This document shows positions 8,094-17,032 of a stretch of 44,424 nt of DNA, in pieces. Position 1 is the first letter of the stretch. Each line of letters opens with the position of its first letter. This DNA comes from Burkholderia sp. Bp9143. GTDB taxonomy: Bacteria; Pseudomonadota; Gammaproteobacteria; Burkholderiales; Burkholderiaceae. Under the pieces are notes generated by a model. That model ran no database searches. It saw only the letters and a list, made by a program, of their open reading frames with translations, and was not told the origin of the DNA. A program made the translations under genes and the position numbers. The stretch lies in NCBI RefSeq assembly GCF_003853645.1, contig NZ_QTPO01000062.1:1-44424 (forward strand), written 5' to 3'.

Positions 8094-8963
8094 TCACGCC
8101 TTGAAGGATCGCGGCAGCGCCTGTCCGTGCTTCCGGAACAGGCGGGCGAGATAGGACGGTGAATCGAGACCGACCGCTGCCGCCGCCATGACGACCGTCA
8201 TGCCGGGTGATTGCAATAGCAGCGACGCGTGGCGCACACGCTGCCGCGATTGATAGTCGACGATGGATTCGCCTGTGACGTCGCGAAACATGCGCGTCAA
8301 CGTGCGCCGCGACAGCCCGAACTCGTAGGCAACGCGATCGAGCCCGATTGATTGATCGAGTGTCGAGTCGAGAAACGCCCGAATGTCTTTCACCAATTCA
8401 CGGCGAGCGTCGGCAGGCGTCAACGGAAGGTGGCCCGAGCTCAACCCCGCCTCGACGCACGTGGCCGCCAACGTCTTGTTGGTCAGTTCCTTGCGATAGG
8501 CGGCGAGTTCGCCGACGTCGCGCTGAGCTGTGTCGGTGGCGAGACGCACCGCGTTGAGCAGCGGCAACGGTGCGGACCAGATGGATATCTTCGCGCACGA
8601 CAGCCTTCTTTGCGCCTTGCGCTCGCAGTACGCGACGAAATCGCTCGCCACATAAACGGCGACGTGTTCCTGCTGCGTCCGATAGCCGTGCGTGTCATGC
8701 AGGCGCCGCGGCGGCACCACGACAAACGACATCGGCGCCACGCGCAAAGGCGAGGCGTTCGATTCGACGTTCAGGATCAGTTGGCCCGTGCGCGGCAGCA
8801 AAAACATGTACTCGTCATGTTCGTGCGGCTGCGTGCGGTAATCGCCGATCGAAACCTGCCGGACATCGGCAACGCGATCTTCGGACAAATGGGTACTGGC
8901 GGTCGGATAGTGCTTCACGAAATTACCCTTGGGCGCCACATACGGTGGGTAGCCACCAGCCAT
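8094..8963 (-). CDS. AraC family transcriptional regulator
   Basis: About 289 residues from an ATG at 8963; an in-frame ATG at 9041 would give 315. An N-terminal cupin-like sensor region contains HEHDEYMFLLPRTGQLIL and VVPPRRLHDTHGY. The C-terminal double helix-turn-helix contains YEFGLSRRTLTRMFRDVTGESIVDY and VGLDSPSYLARLFRKH, typical of AraC/XylS proteins. It is divergent from the PhzF-like operon, with about 250 bp between starts, and is the natural candidate to regulate it in response to an amino-acid-like substrate. The effector is unknown. Confidence 0.88.
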   Translation of the reverse strand: MAGGYPPYVAPKGNFVKHYPTASTHLSEDRVADVRQVSIGDYRTQPHEHDEYMFLLPRTGQLILNVESNASPLRVAPMSFVVVPPRRLHDTHGYRTQQEHVAVYVASDFVAYCERKAQRRLSCAKISIWSAPLPLLNAVRLATDTAQRDVGELAAYRKELTNKTLAATCVEAGLSSGHLPLTPADARRELVKDIRAFLDSTLDQSIGLDRVAYEFGLSRRTLTRMFRDVTGESIVDYQSRQRVRHASLLLQSPGMTVVMAAAAVGLDSPSYLARLFRKHGQALPRSFKA

Positions 8964-9215
8964 AGCGGGACTGGCAGACCGCTGTATCAACGGGACGGCC
9001 CAGTATAGCGTTTCAGACTTCCGTGCACGTAGCCCGGGCACTCACACACCCGGCCGCCAACCCGGTTCTCGGGGAAAACACGGGGGTGCGCGGACTCCCG
9101 CGCGCTGGGCCGGACGTGCACTTGGCCCGATTGTGTGCTTGTCGTGGCCCGACAGGCGGCGAAACATGGCTTCACCTTCGGCATGCTGGCGTCACTTACA
9201 CGCCGGAGCCCGTTC

Positions 9216-10154
9216 ATGTCGGTTGAAAACGACCTTTCCTTGTTGCCTCACTCACCCAACGCCACGTTCGCGTTGCGCCCTCACGGGGATCTGCATTTCG
9301 TGCGCGTCTTTCCCGCGGGGCCGGGCGGCGGCAACCCCGCGCCCGTCGTACTGGATGCGGATGCCATGTCCGCGGACGAGATGAAGGCGATTGCAGCGCG
9401 CTACGGCCACGAAAGCGCATTCGTGTGCACACCGCGCAATACGGCCAACACGTATCGCCTGCGCTTCTTCGTCCCCCACCACGAGATGGAGATGTGCGGT
9501 CATGCGACGCTCGGCGCATTGTGGCTTCTGCGCAGGCTTGGTCGCTGGACGTCCCGCGTCGCGACGCTCGAAACGTTGAGCGGCATCGTCGACGCGCGCT
9601 TTGACGAAAGCACGCAATCCATCGAAGTGAGCCAGCCCAAAGGCATCGTGCAACCGATCGAAGACGAACGGTTGCACGCCGCGATACGCGATGTGCTGCG
9701 CATCGACATTGGCGATCTGGATTCGCTCGCCATTGTCAACGCCGCGACGAGCCGGACCAAGACGCTGATACCGATTCGCTCGGTGCAGCGACTTCAGGCA
9801 CTGACGCCGTCCTTTGACAAGGTGCAGGCGTTATGTGACGCGCTCGGATCGACGGGTCTCTATCCGTTTGCCGTCGAGCGGACACAACCTCTCGAAGTGC
9901 ACGCGCGGCAGTTTCCGCGCTCGTCCGGGTATCCCGAAGATGCCGCGACCGGTATCGCCGCGGCTGCGACCCTGTACGGTGTGCTGCACTACGGTCTGCT
10001 CGCGCGTGGCGCGTCGAGTCTGGCCGTGCATCAAGGGTACGCGATGGGCAAACCGTCCAGCATCCAGGTCGAAATGCGAGACCCCGACAACGCCGACGCG
10101 GGCTGCTGGATCAGCGGCGCAGTCGAAAGCATGACGCTGGAGCCGCGGCAATGA
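9216..10154 (+). CDS. PhzF family isomerase/epimerase
   Basis: A 312-residue protein of the PhzF/YddE fold, related to diaminopimelate epimerase. Members catalyse isomerisations or proton shifts on small acids. The ATG at 9216 matches the start of homology. Seen: the catalytic-Glu motif GHESAFV, MCGHATLGALW in the N-terminal half, and GYPEDAATGIAAAATLYG in the C-terminal half, the second conserved glycine-rich signature. Its stop overlaps the next start by four bases (ATGA), so it is translationally coupled to the ornithine-cyclodeaminase-like gene. No other phenazine genes are present, so a role in phenazine synthesis is unlikely; an amino-acid racemase or isomerase role fits the context better. 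Confidence 0.85.
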   Translation: MSVENDLSLLPHSPNATFALRPHGDLHFVRVFPAGPGGGNPAPVVLDADAMSADEMKAIAARYGHESAFVCTPRNTANTYRLRFFVPHHEMEMCGHATLGALWLLRRLGRWTSRVATLETLSGIVDARFDESTQSIEVSQPKGIVQPIEDERLHAAIRDVLRIDIGDLDSLAIVNAATSRTKTLIPIRSVQRLQALTPSFDKVQALCDALGSTGLYPFAVERTQPLEVHARQFPRSSGYPEDAATGIAAAATLYGVLHYGLLARGASSLAVHQGYAMGKPSSIQVEMRDPDNADAGCWISGAVESMTLEPRQ

Positions 10155-11065
10155 AACGCTTTACCAACGACCAGATCGCAGCCGTGCTCGACATGCGCTC
10201 GGCATCGGACGCCATTCGCGCTGCGTATCTCGACCTGCAAAACGGTGCGGCCGCCGTTCAGCCGCGCGCGCGCATCGGCTTGTCCGACGTGAAGTTCAGC
10301 GCAATGAGCGCCATGCTGGGCATGGCCAAGGTTGCGGCGATCAAGATGTACACGACGCTCGATGGCCAGTTCCGCTTTTACATCGCGTTGTTTTCGCTCG
10401 TGGATGGCGCGCTCCTCGCGATGCTCGAAGGCGATGCGATCACGGGTGTGCGCACGGCCGCGACCACCGCGCTTGCAGCCCGACATCTGGCACGTGCGGA
10501 GAGCCGAAGCCTGGGACTGTTCGGCAGCGGCGTGCAGGCACGGGCTCATGCAGAGGCGTTGGCCGAACGACCCGGATTGCGCGACGTTCTGATTCACAGT
10601 CGCGATGCCGCATCCGCGGATGCACTTGCCGACAGCCTCAGGCATCGGTTCGATCTCAACGTATCGGTGGTCGATGCCGAAGCGTCCGCCGCCGCCGACA
10701 TCGTCGTCATCGCAACGCGTGCATCCGAACCGGTAATCCGCGGCGAATGGTTACGGCCGGGCGCATTCGTCGCGAGCATCGGCGCGACGCGTCCCGATCA
10801 ACGCGAGCTCGACGACGCATCGTTGCTCGCGGCATCGCGCATCGTCGTGGACTGGACGCGGCAGACGCCATTCGAAACGGGCGATCTGCTGCTTCCGTCG
10901 CGTGCGCTGATCGAGAGCAGGACGTTGGTGGATCTTTCGTCCGTCATCGGCGCCGACGAGCAGCGCGCCCGGGACGCCACCGACATCGTGATCTACAAGG
11001 CAGTCGGTATCGCCCTGCAGGACGCGGCCGTCGCACACATGGCTTACCTGCGGCTCAACGCCTGA
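10151..11065 (+). CDS. Ornithine cyclodeaminase / mu-crystallin family protein
   Basis: A 304-residue NAD(P)-dependent enzyme of the OCD/mu-crystallin family. Members include ornithine cyclodeaminase, alanine dehydrogenase, ketimine and iminosuccinate reductases and SbnB. Seen: GVRTAATTALAARHLA after the dimerisation part and a Rossmann motif LGLFGSGVQARAHAEAL near residues 115-131. Later comes VVIATRASEPVI, and the C-terminus has the usual helix. It starts inside the stop of the PhzF-like gene. The adjoining DAACS transporter suggests that the substrate is an acidic or small neutral amino acid. The exact reaction cannot be read from the sequence. Confidence 0.87.
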   Translation: MKRFTNDQIAAVLDMRSASDAIRAAYLDLQNGAAAVQPRARIGLSDVKFSAMSAMLGMAKVAAIKMYTTLDGQFRFYIALFSLVDGALLAMLEGDAITGVRTAATTALAARHLARAESRSLGLFGSGVQARAHAEALAERPGLRDVLIHSRDAASADALADSLRHRFDLNVSVVDAEASAAADIVVIATRASEPVIRGEWLRPGAFVASIGATRPDQRELDDASLLAASRIVVDWTRQTPFETGDLLLPSRALIESRTLVDLSSVIGADEQRARDATDIVIYKAVGIALQDAAVAHMAYLRLNA

Positions 11066-11111
11066 CACCTCTCGTCAATGTCGTTTGTCGAAGACACGCT
11101 TGGAGACCCTC

Positions 11112-12428
11112 ATGAAATTTCCTCTTGCTGCGCGCATTGTTGTCGGGATGACGCTCGGTATCGCAACCGGTGTTGCCTGTCATGCGCTGCTGCCCAACGC
11201 GGATGCGGCCAACCAGGTCGGCGGCTATTTCTCGCTTCTGGCCGACGTGTTTCTGCGCCTGGTCAAGATGATCATTGCACCGCTTGTGTTCTGCTCGCTC
11301 GTCATCGGCGTGACGAAGATTGGCGATGTCCACGCGGTGGGCCGCATCGGGCTCAGGACGCTGGGCTGGTTTCTTGCCGCGTCTTTCATCTCGCTCGCGC
11401 TAGGCGCGCTGTTCGCCAACTGGTTGAAACCCGGCAGCGCGCTCAACTTGCCGTTGCCCGCGATAAACGCCTCGACCGGGTTGAGCACGAGTGGACTGTC
11501 GCCCAAGGAATTCGTGGTGCATCTCGTGCCGAGCAGCGTTGTGGGGGCGATGGCAACCAACGAAATCCTGCAGATCGTGGTGTTCTCCGCCTTCTTCAGC
11601 GTCGGGCTTACGACGCTTGGCGACAAGGCACAACTCGTCATTCGCATGCTCGATCAGGTTTCTCACGTCATGCTGAAGGTGACAGGCTATGTGATGGCGC
11701 TCGCGCCGTTCGCGGTGTTCGGCGCGATCGCGAACGTCGTGACGACGCGCGGTGTGTCGGTTCTCGTCACCTTTGGCCGGTTCATGGGCGAATTCTACGG
11801 AAGCCTGATCGTGCTGTGGCTTCTGATGGTATTGGCGGGTGGCGTGTTGCTCGGCCGCAGGGTATTTTCGCTGGTGCGTTTCATGCGCGTGCCGATGCTG
11901 ATCGGCTTCAGTACGGCCAGCAGCGAGTCCGTTTACCCGAAGATGCTGGAACAACTGGTCCGTTTCGGTGTCCCCGAACGTATCGCGAGCTTCGTATTGC
12001 CCATCGGCTACTCGTTCAATCTCGATGGCACGATGATGTACTGCACATTTGCCACGCTGTTCATCGCGCAGGCGTATGGTGTTCATCTGTCGTTCGCGCA
12101 GCAGTTGTCGATGCTTGCGATCCTGATGCTGACCAGTAAAGGCATGGCCGGGGTGCCGCGTGCCTCTCTGGTCGTGATCGCCGCGACGCTGGGCCAGTTC
12201 AATATCCCCGAGGCCGGGCTGCTCCTCATCATCGGCGTCGATCATTTCCTGGACATGGGACGTACCGCAACCAACGTGCTTGGTAATGCGGTCGCCTCGG
12301 TCGCCGTCGCGAAATGGGAAAACGTGCTCGCGCCGTCGTTGTCCGCGGATGTTTCGGTTGATGATGCCGGCGGACATCACAAGGACGGGATTCGTTCGGA
12401 CGATGAAGCGGCTATTGCGGGAGTGTGA
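11112..12428 (+). CDS. Dicarboxylate/amino acid:cation symporter (DAACS family)
   Basis: A 438-residue inner-membrane transporter of the GltP/DctA family, which imports glutamate, aspartate or C4-dicarboxylates with protons or sodium. The ATG at 11112 has GGAGA eight bases upstream; an upstream in-frame TTG is rejected. Key family segments are FSTASSESVYPKMLEQL (hairpin 1, where glutamate carriers read SSSATLP), PIGYSFNLDGTMMYCTFATL and GVDHFLDMGRTATNVLGNAVAS. The altered first hairpin suggests a substrate other than plain glutamate. It follows the OCD-like gene by 46 bp in the same operon. An imperfect 10-bp stem at 12480-12504 lies downstream. Confidence 0.9.
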   Translation: MKFPLAARIVVGMTLGIATGVACHALLPNADAANQVGGYFSLLADVFLRLVKMIIAPLVFCSLVIGVTKIGDVHAVGRIGLRTLGWFLAASFISLALGALFANWLKPGSALNLPLPAINASTGLSTSGLSPKEFVVHLVPSSVVGAMATNEILQIVVFSAFFSVGLTTLGDKAQLVIRMLDQVSHVMLKVTGYVMALAPFAVFGAIANVVTTRGVSVLVTFGRFMGEFYGSLIVLWLLMVLAGGVLLGRRVFSLVRFMRVPMLIGFSTASSESVYPKMLEQLVRFGVPERIASFVLPIGYSFNLDGTMMYCTFATLFIAQAYGVHLSFAQQLSMLAILMLTSKGMAGVPRASLVVIAATLGQFNIPEAGLLLIIGVDHFLDMGRTATNVLGNAVASVAVAKWENVLAPSLSADVSVDDAGGHHKDGIRSDDEAAIAGV

Positions 12429-12479
12429 CGCGAGGGGCCAATGACAGCAGCTCATGCGGTTGAACGTAAATCGGGATTG

Positions 12480-12504
12480 CCATCGGCGCAAATCGCGCCG
12501 GTGG
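12480..12504 (+). terminator. Possible hairpin after the symporter operon
   Basis: CCATCGGCGC and GCGCCGGTGG can pair over 10 bp with one G-T wobble around a five-base loop AAATC. No T-tract follows, so it is a weak candidate for the end of the PhzF-like operon. Confidence 0.3.
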
Positions 12505-12564
12505 TCTGTGTCGGAGGATGAATGCCCGCTCCCTCCCCGAACGGGTCAACATCGCCGCGAGACT

Positions 12565-12985
12565 TCATCCTGAGCGCTGTCTAGTTGCTCGATTCGTCCG
12601 CTGACCATTTGGTTTAAATTTCCACAATGGCAGAGTGTGATCTGCCGTCTCCAGTGCATCCAGGTAGCGCTGAATGCTTTGTTCGATCTGCTTCAGGCGC
12701 TTCTCGATCCTGTTGGGCGTGAAGTTTCGGTCGCGGCTGTTGACCGCCTTAAGCTTGCTGCTATCGATCGCCACGACCGCTTGCGTGAACAGCTTCAGGT
12801 CACGGCATATCATCACGAAGCGTCGGCATACGTTGCGAATGCCATCCCCATTGTTTCGCCTGAATTCCGAAATGGTCTTGAAGGCCGGCCAGTCAGCCAC
12901 ATCAGTTCGATATTGCGCTGGCACTCCCGCTCCAAGCGCCGGCTCGACTGTACGCGATTGAGATAGCCGTAGATGTAGATCTTGA
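12565..12985 (-). pseudogene. IS1182-type transposase fragment, frameshifted
   Basis: Minus-strand sequence reads IYIYGYLNRVQSSRRLERECQ-type residues near 12985. After a frame change near 12890 it continues with FKTISEFRRNNGDGIRNVC, then FTQAVVAIDSSKLKAVNSRDRNFTPN, all characteristic of IS1182-family transposases, including the DDE-region Asp of AIDSSK. The N-terminal part before IYIYGYLN and everything after about residue 125 of the longer frame are missing. It is therefore a dead internal fragment. The rest of the 12429-13166 gap holds nothing I can name. Confidence 0.8.
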
Positions 12986-13166
12986 ATCACGCGGCCGCGT
13001 GACAAGAGGGTCGGCCCGCGCGCCCCGCATCAGCAACTGCCACCGCAATGGTGCAGCAGTACCTGCGCCTTATCTGAAAACGGACCGATTCAAAACCTAC
13101 GCTACCCACTGCGTCGGGCTGAAATCAGGTGCCTCGCCTTGCTTTGACGGATCGGGACATTGCTCC

Positions 13167-14444
13167 TCAACGACGTCCTTGCATTGCGACGGCGACGACA
13201 ACGCCTGAAACGAACGTGACCATGGCGATCACCAGAATGGCATCGGCAAAGCCGAAGCGATCGGCAATGAGACCCGACGAAAGCGCGCCGATCGCATAGC
13301 CCAGGTCTCGCCAGAACCTGTACACGCTCAGCGATCGAGCGCGCCAGCGCGGGTCGGAAGCATCCGAGACGGATGCAATCAAGGTCGGGTAGACCATTGA
13401 CGTACCGAGTCCGAGGAGCACGCTTGCCAAAAGCCACCACTCGAATCGCCTCGTGACGGCGGTTAGAAAGAGCCCGATTGCCTGAACCCACATGCCAGCG
13501 ACGATAAGGCCCTTGCGTCCCCATCTGTCGCTCAACGGGCCGGTGATAACCTGAAAGACGCCCCACACGATCGGATAAACGGCCTTGAGTATCCCGATCC
13601 GTGTGACACCGAGCCCAAGTCCCGTGAAAAACAGCGGGAAAATGCCCCAGCTCATGCCGTCGTTGAGGTTATTGATCAACCCGGCCTGCGACGCGGCGAA
13701 CAGGTTGCGGTCTTTGACAGACGTCAACAGAAAAACGTCGCGAAACGAGAGTGACGACGCCTCCGTCGGTTTGGCAGCCACCTCCAGGCGAACATGGTCG
13801 CGAGTATCTCGCACGACGAGGATCGACAGGATCAGGCCCGCTGCCGCATAGAAGACGCCCAGATAGATCGGCGTTGGACGAAGGCCGTGCCGGCTCGCCA
13901 GATAGCCTGTGAGAAACGCGGTCAGGCCGACCGAGAAGTAGCCCGCGAACTCGTTGAGTCCGACCGCCAACCCTCGCCCTTTCGGGCCGACAAGATCCAC
14001 CTTCATGATCACGGTCATCGACCATGCAAATCCTTGGCTGACGCCAAGCAGCGCGTTGGCCGCAACCACCCACTCCCAATTCGGAGCGGTGATGATCATG
14101 AACGGAACCGGCAACGCAAGCAGCCATCCCGCAACCAATACACGCTTGCGGCCCCACGTATCGGCCAACTGCCCGGAAACGAGGTTGGCGAGCGCCTTGA
14201 CGACCCCAAAGCTGACGATGAATGACGTAATGAGCGTCGCGGATTCGATATGGAATTCTTTCGCCCCGATCAGTGGTACGACCGTCCGCTCGATACCGAC
14301 CATTCCTCCCACGAAGGCATTGATCAGCACGAGCAAAGAGAACTGTCGCCAGTTCTCCTTGAGCCCGAGCCGAATCGGAGGCCTCACTGACGAAATGGGC
14401 GCCTTCCCTGCCACGCGATGCTCCAAGAGTGCCGCGGCCCGCAT
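13167..14444 (-). CDS. MFS transporter
   Basis: A 425-residue major facilitator superfamily protein with about 12 hydrophobic helices. Loop 2-3 has the motif-A sequence GQLADTWGRKRVLVAG and loop 8-9 has GPLSDRWGRKGLIVAG. The ATG at 14444 is used; an upstream TTG at 14576 would add 44 residues that do not look like MFS sequence. It lies 152 bp downstream of the histidine kinase gene on the same strand and may share its transcript. The substrate and direction of transport are unknown. Confidence 0.85.
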   Translation of the reverse strand: MRAAALLEHRVAGKAPISSVRPPIRLGLKENWRQFSLLVLINAFVGGMVGIERTVVPLIGAKEFHIESATLITSFIVSFGVVKALANLVSGQLADTWGRKRVLVAGWLLALPVPFMIITAPNWEWVVAANALLGVSQGFAWSMTVIMKVDLVGPKGRGLAVGLNEFAGYFSVGLTAFLTGYLASRHGLRPTPIYLGVFYAAAGLILSILVVRDTRDHVRLEVAAKPTEASSLSFRDVFLLTSVKDRNLFAASQAGLINNLNDGMSWGIFPLFFTGLGLGVTRIGILKAVYPIVWGVFQVITGPLSDRWGRKGLIVAGMWVQAIGLFLTAVTRRFEWWLLASVLLGLGTSMVYPTLIASVSDASDPRWRARSLSVYRFWRDLGYAIGALSSGLIADRFGFADAILVIAMVTFVSGVVVAVAMQGRR

Positions 14445-14596
14445 CGACTGCGCATGGCCGGGCCGCTTCGGGCGGTGCAGGCGGTACGTCGTCTGCGCTG
14501 CATCCGGCAACTGACGCACATCCAAGACAACCTGATGTCCGACTGAGTCACGGATCCATGTAGCGTCACGTTGCAATCCAGGTTGAAATGCAACGC

Positions 14597-15706
14597 CTAG
14601 ACCTCGACCAAAATTGACGACAGCGGGATCTGCGCTGCGATAGTGACGCCATGGCCCGGGCTGCTTTCGACGGACAGAACGCCACCGAGTTGCAGGATCC
14701 GCTCACGCATCCCGACAAGGCCGAAGGCGTCGGGACGCGGCGTCGACTCGTGAGGCAACCCCACGCCGTCATCACTGACCCGCAGGTAACAGTAGCGATG
14801 ATTTGCGGACAGCGAGACCAATACTTCATTGGCCTGGGCGTGTCGTGCCACGTTGGTCAAGGCTTCCTGAACCACGCGATACAGCGAAATGGCAGCCAGA
14901 TCATTCAGGCGTAGCGTCTCACCACGGATCTCGCATCGCGCAGAGACACCGTACTGATGTTCGAAGCCCTGCGTCATCCATTCGAGCGCGGCCTCGAGTC
15001 CCAGGTCGTCGAGGACGGGCGGGCGAAGATCGGCTGCGATGCGCCGCACCGACGTCGCCATGGTGTCGATCAGGCCTGCGATCTCATGAATGGAAGGCCG
15101 GGGCGTGAGCGCCTCCTGACGGACGTGCCTGGTCAGTTCCGTCTCGTGGAGCGCAAGTGTCATTTTCAGCGCGGTAAGCTGCTGGCCCAGATCGTCATGC
15201 AATTCGCGCGCGATGCGCTTCTGTTCATTTTCACGCGCTTGCTGGACGAGTGCCGACGTCGCAATGGCTCGTTCAAGCTCCTCCAGCCGACGCCGCTCGC
15301 TCAGGTCGCGCGTGATCTTCGCGAATCCGATCAGGTCCCCGGTTTCATTGTGAATGGCGGTGATGATGACGTTCGCCCAGAACTGGCTGCCGTCCTTGCG
15401 CACGCGCCACCCTTCGTCCTCCACTCGCCCCTGCAACGCCGCGGCAGCCAGCAAATGGGCGGGCTTGCCAGAAGCGCGGTCCTCTTCGGTATAGAACACG
15501 GAGAAGTGCCGGCCGACAATTTCATCCGACGAATAACCCTTGGCTCGCTGGGCACCGCGATTCCAGCTCGTCACCTTCCCCGATGGGTCGAGCATGAAGA
15601 TGGCGTAATCCTCCAGCGCGTCAATGAATAGCCGGTAGCGGTGCTCGATCTCGATATCGCTCAAATTGACCGATGACCTGCCGGAGGTGGAGTTCCCCTG
15701 TGGCAT
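14597..15706 (-). CDS. PAS-domain sensor histidine kinase (NarL/HisKA_3 type)
   Basis: A 369-residue cytoplasmic kinase. The ATG at 15706 follows AGGAG by seven bases. A PAS domain with PAC tail covers about residues 25-140 (YAIFMLDPSGKVTSWNRGA, then RKDGSQFWANVIITAI and DLIGFAKITRDLSERR). A short coiled coil leads to the HisKA_3 dimerisation domain with phospho-acceptor His170 in ARELHDDLGQQL. The HATPase domain follows, with VVQEALTNVARHA, DDGVGL and GMRERILQLGG. There is no membrane segment, so it senses a cytoplasmic cue. No response regulator adjoins it, making it an orphan kinase here. Confidence 0.9.
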   Translation of the reverse strand: MPQGNSTSGRSSVNLSDIEIEHRYRLFIDALEDYAIFMLDPSGKVTSWNRGAQRAKGYSSDEIVGRHFSVFYTEEDRASGKPAHLLAAAALQGRVEDEGWRVRKDGSQFWANVIITAIHNETGDLIGFAKITRDLSERRRLEELERAIATSALVQQARENEQKRIARELHDDLGQQLTALKMTLALHETELTRHVRQEALTPRPSIHEIAGLIDTMATSVRRIAADLRPPVLDDLGLEAALEWMTQGFEHQYGVSARCEIRGETLRLNDLAAISLYRVVQEALTNVARHAQANEVLVSLSANHRYCYLRVSDDGVGLPHESTPRPDAFGLVGMRERILQLGGVLSVESSPGHGVTIAAQIPLSSILVEV

Positions 15707-15938
15707 GACGATCTCCTGGCCTGGGTACAAGAACCGGATGCAGACAGGACAGTCCGTTCGTCAGACTGTCACTGGGTCAGCGGTGACCTGATGAAACAAT
15801 GGTAGTTGAGTTGACCCGGAATGTTCGTAACCGCGAGTTTCTCCGCACATAGCGCGTGGGCGTGTTGCGCCGACCAGACAAGCTGCTGAGTCATTCTGAA
15901 TCCTGCGCGCCCTGGCGCGATCCGCAGTATTGTCGGAA

Positions 15939-16892
15939 TCAATCCGACAGCGAGCCGTTTTTGCTGGTCCTGGCTTCGGCCTTTAACCAGCCGATGAACT
16001 GCGTCGCGACCTCACTCAGGGCCTGGTGACGCCGGGTCAAGATGTGATATGCGTGCCAGTGGCGCATCGTCATATCAGGAAAGGGCGTGACGAGCTCGCC
16101 TCGGCGCAATTGTGGCTCAATCAGTTCCAGCGCGCAGAGCGCAACTCCGTGGCCTTCGACCGCCATCTGCGCGAGGACATTCGAGTCCGTCACGATGTGT
16201 CCACGCTCAAAACACAGCTGGACGTTGGGGAACTGCTTCTGCCACCGCTCCCAGTCGTCGTGACTGCGGTCGTGCAGCAGTTGCTGGTGCCGCAGGTCAG
16301 AAGGTTCCAGCAAAGCCTTGGTGCCTTTCATGAGAGTCGGGCAGCACACCGGCGCGTAGTTCAGACCCATCAAGAACTCGGATTCGAAGCCAGGCCAGTG
16401 TCCGTCCCCCCACTTGATAGCGAGTTCGACCTCTCTCGGGAATTCGACTCTGTGGGTGGTAAGAAGCAACTTTATCTGAAGTCCTGGATAACGCTGCGTG
16501 AACTGCCTGAGCCGCGGGGTTAACCAGAATGCGCTCAGCACCGGTTCAGCCTCGACATGCAGCGTGGGAGCCTCGCCTTTGCGCGCGCAGCGGTCGAATG
16601 CCGTCACCAGTTGCTCGAAAGCACCCCGAATATCGTTCAACAGTTCGTTGCCCGCTGACGTCAGGCTTACGGCTCGGGTCGACCTGACAAACAGTTGCAC
16701 GCCGAGCGCCTCTTCAAGCCGGACCACCTGTTGACTAACCGCAGACTGCGAAAGATGAAGGATGTCCGCAGCACGCGTGAAGCTGCCTTCCTCCGCCACC
16801 GTCTTGAACGCCAGTAGCAGACTGAGGTGCGGCAAGCGCGTAATTGCTTGCCGGTCGTTCGGCCGTTTTATAAGCACCGGTGATAAATCCAT
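15939..16892 (-). CDS. LysR family regulator (GcvA-like)
   Basis: A 317-residue LysR-type regulator. The winged helix is at about residues 20-80 (HLSLLLAFKTVAEEGSFTRA, then LHLSQSAVSQQVVRLEEALG), and the rest is a periplasmic-binding-protein-like effector domain of GcvA type. It is divergent from the BCCT transporter, with 140 bp between starts. By the usual LysR layout it should control that transporter and the enolase-superfamily gene and be autoregulated. The effector is probably the transported substrate or its product. Confidence 0.9.
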   Translation of the reverse strand: MDLSPVLIKRPNDRQAITRLPHLSLLLAFKTVAEEGSFTRAADILHLSQSAVSQQVVRLEEALGVQLFVRSTRAVSLTSAGNELLNDIRGAFEQLVTAFDRCARKGEAPTLHVEAEPVLSAFWLTPRLRQFTQRYPGLQIKLLLTTHRVEFPREVELAIKWGDGHWPGFESEFLMGLNYAPVCCPTLMKGTKALLEPSDLRHQQLLHDRSHDDWERWQKQFPNVQLCFERGHIVTDSNVLAQMAVEGHGVALCALELIEPQLRRGELVTPFPDMTMRHWHAYHILTRRHQALSEVATQFIGWLKAEARTSKNGSLSD

Positions 16893-17021
16893 TAAGAATG
16901 CGCGTTTCTCGTGCCTGCAGTGCTGAGTTTACATTAGCCCTTGCCTCAAGGCGTCAGTGTTGGTTCATAACTAAAGGAGCGAGACATCATGCGAGTCGTG
17001 ACATTGCCGTTTACCCTATGC

Positions 17022-17027
17022 AGGAGG
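17022..17027 (+). promoter_or_regulatory. Shine-Dalgarno that fixes the BCCT start
   Basis: A perfect AGGAGG ends five bases before the GTG at 17033. It overlaps the first codons of any start at 17018 or further upstream, so translation most likely begins at the GTG. Confidence 0.75.
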
Positions 17028-17032
17028 TCGTC

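Noticed and set aside
9216..11065. Phenazine or siderophore biosynthesis locus suggested by PhzF-like and SbnB-like genes
   Set aside because: No phz core genes, NRPS or NIS synthetases; the adjoining carrier and AraC regulator fit catabolism better.
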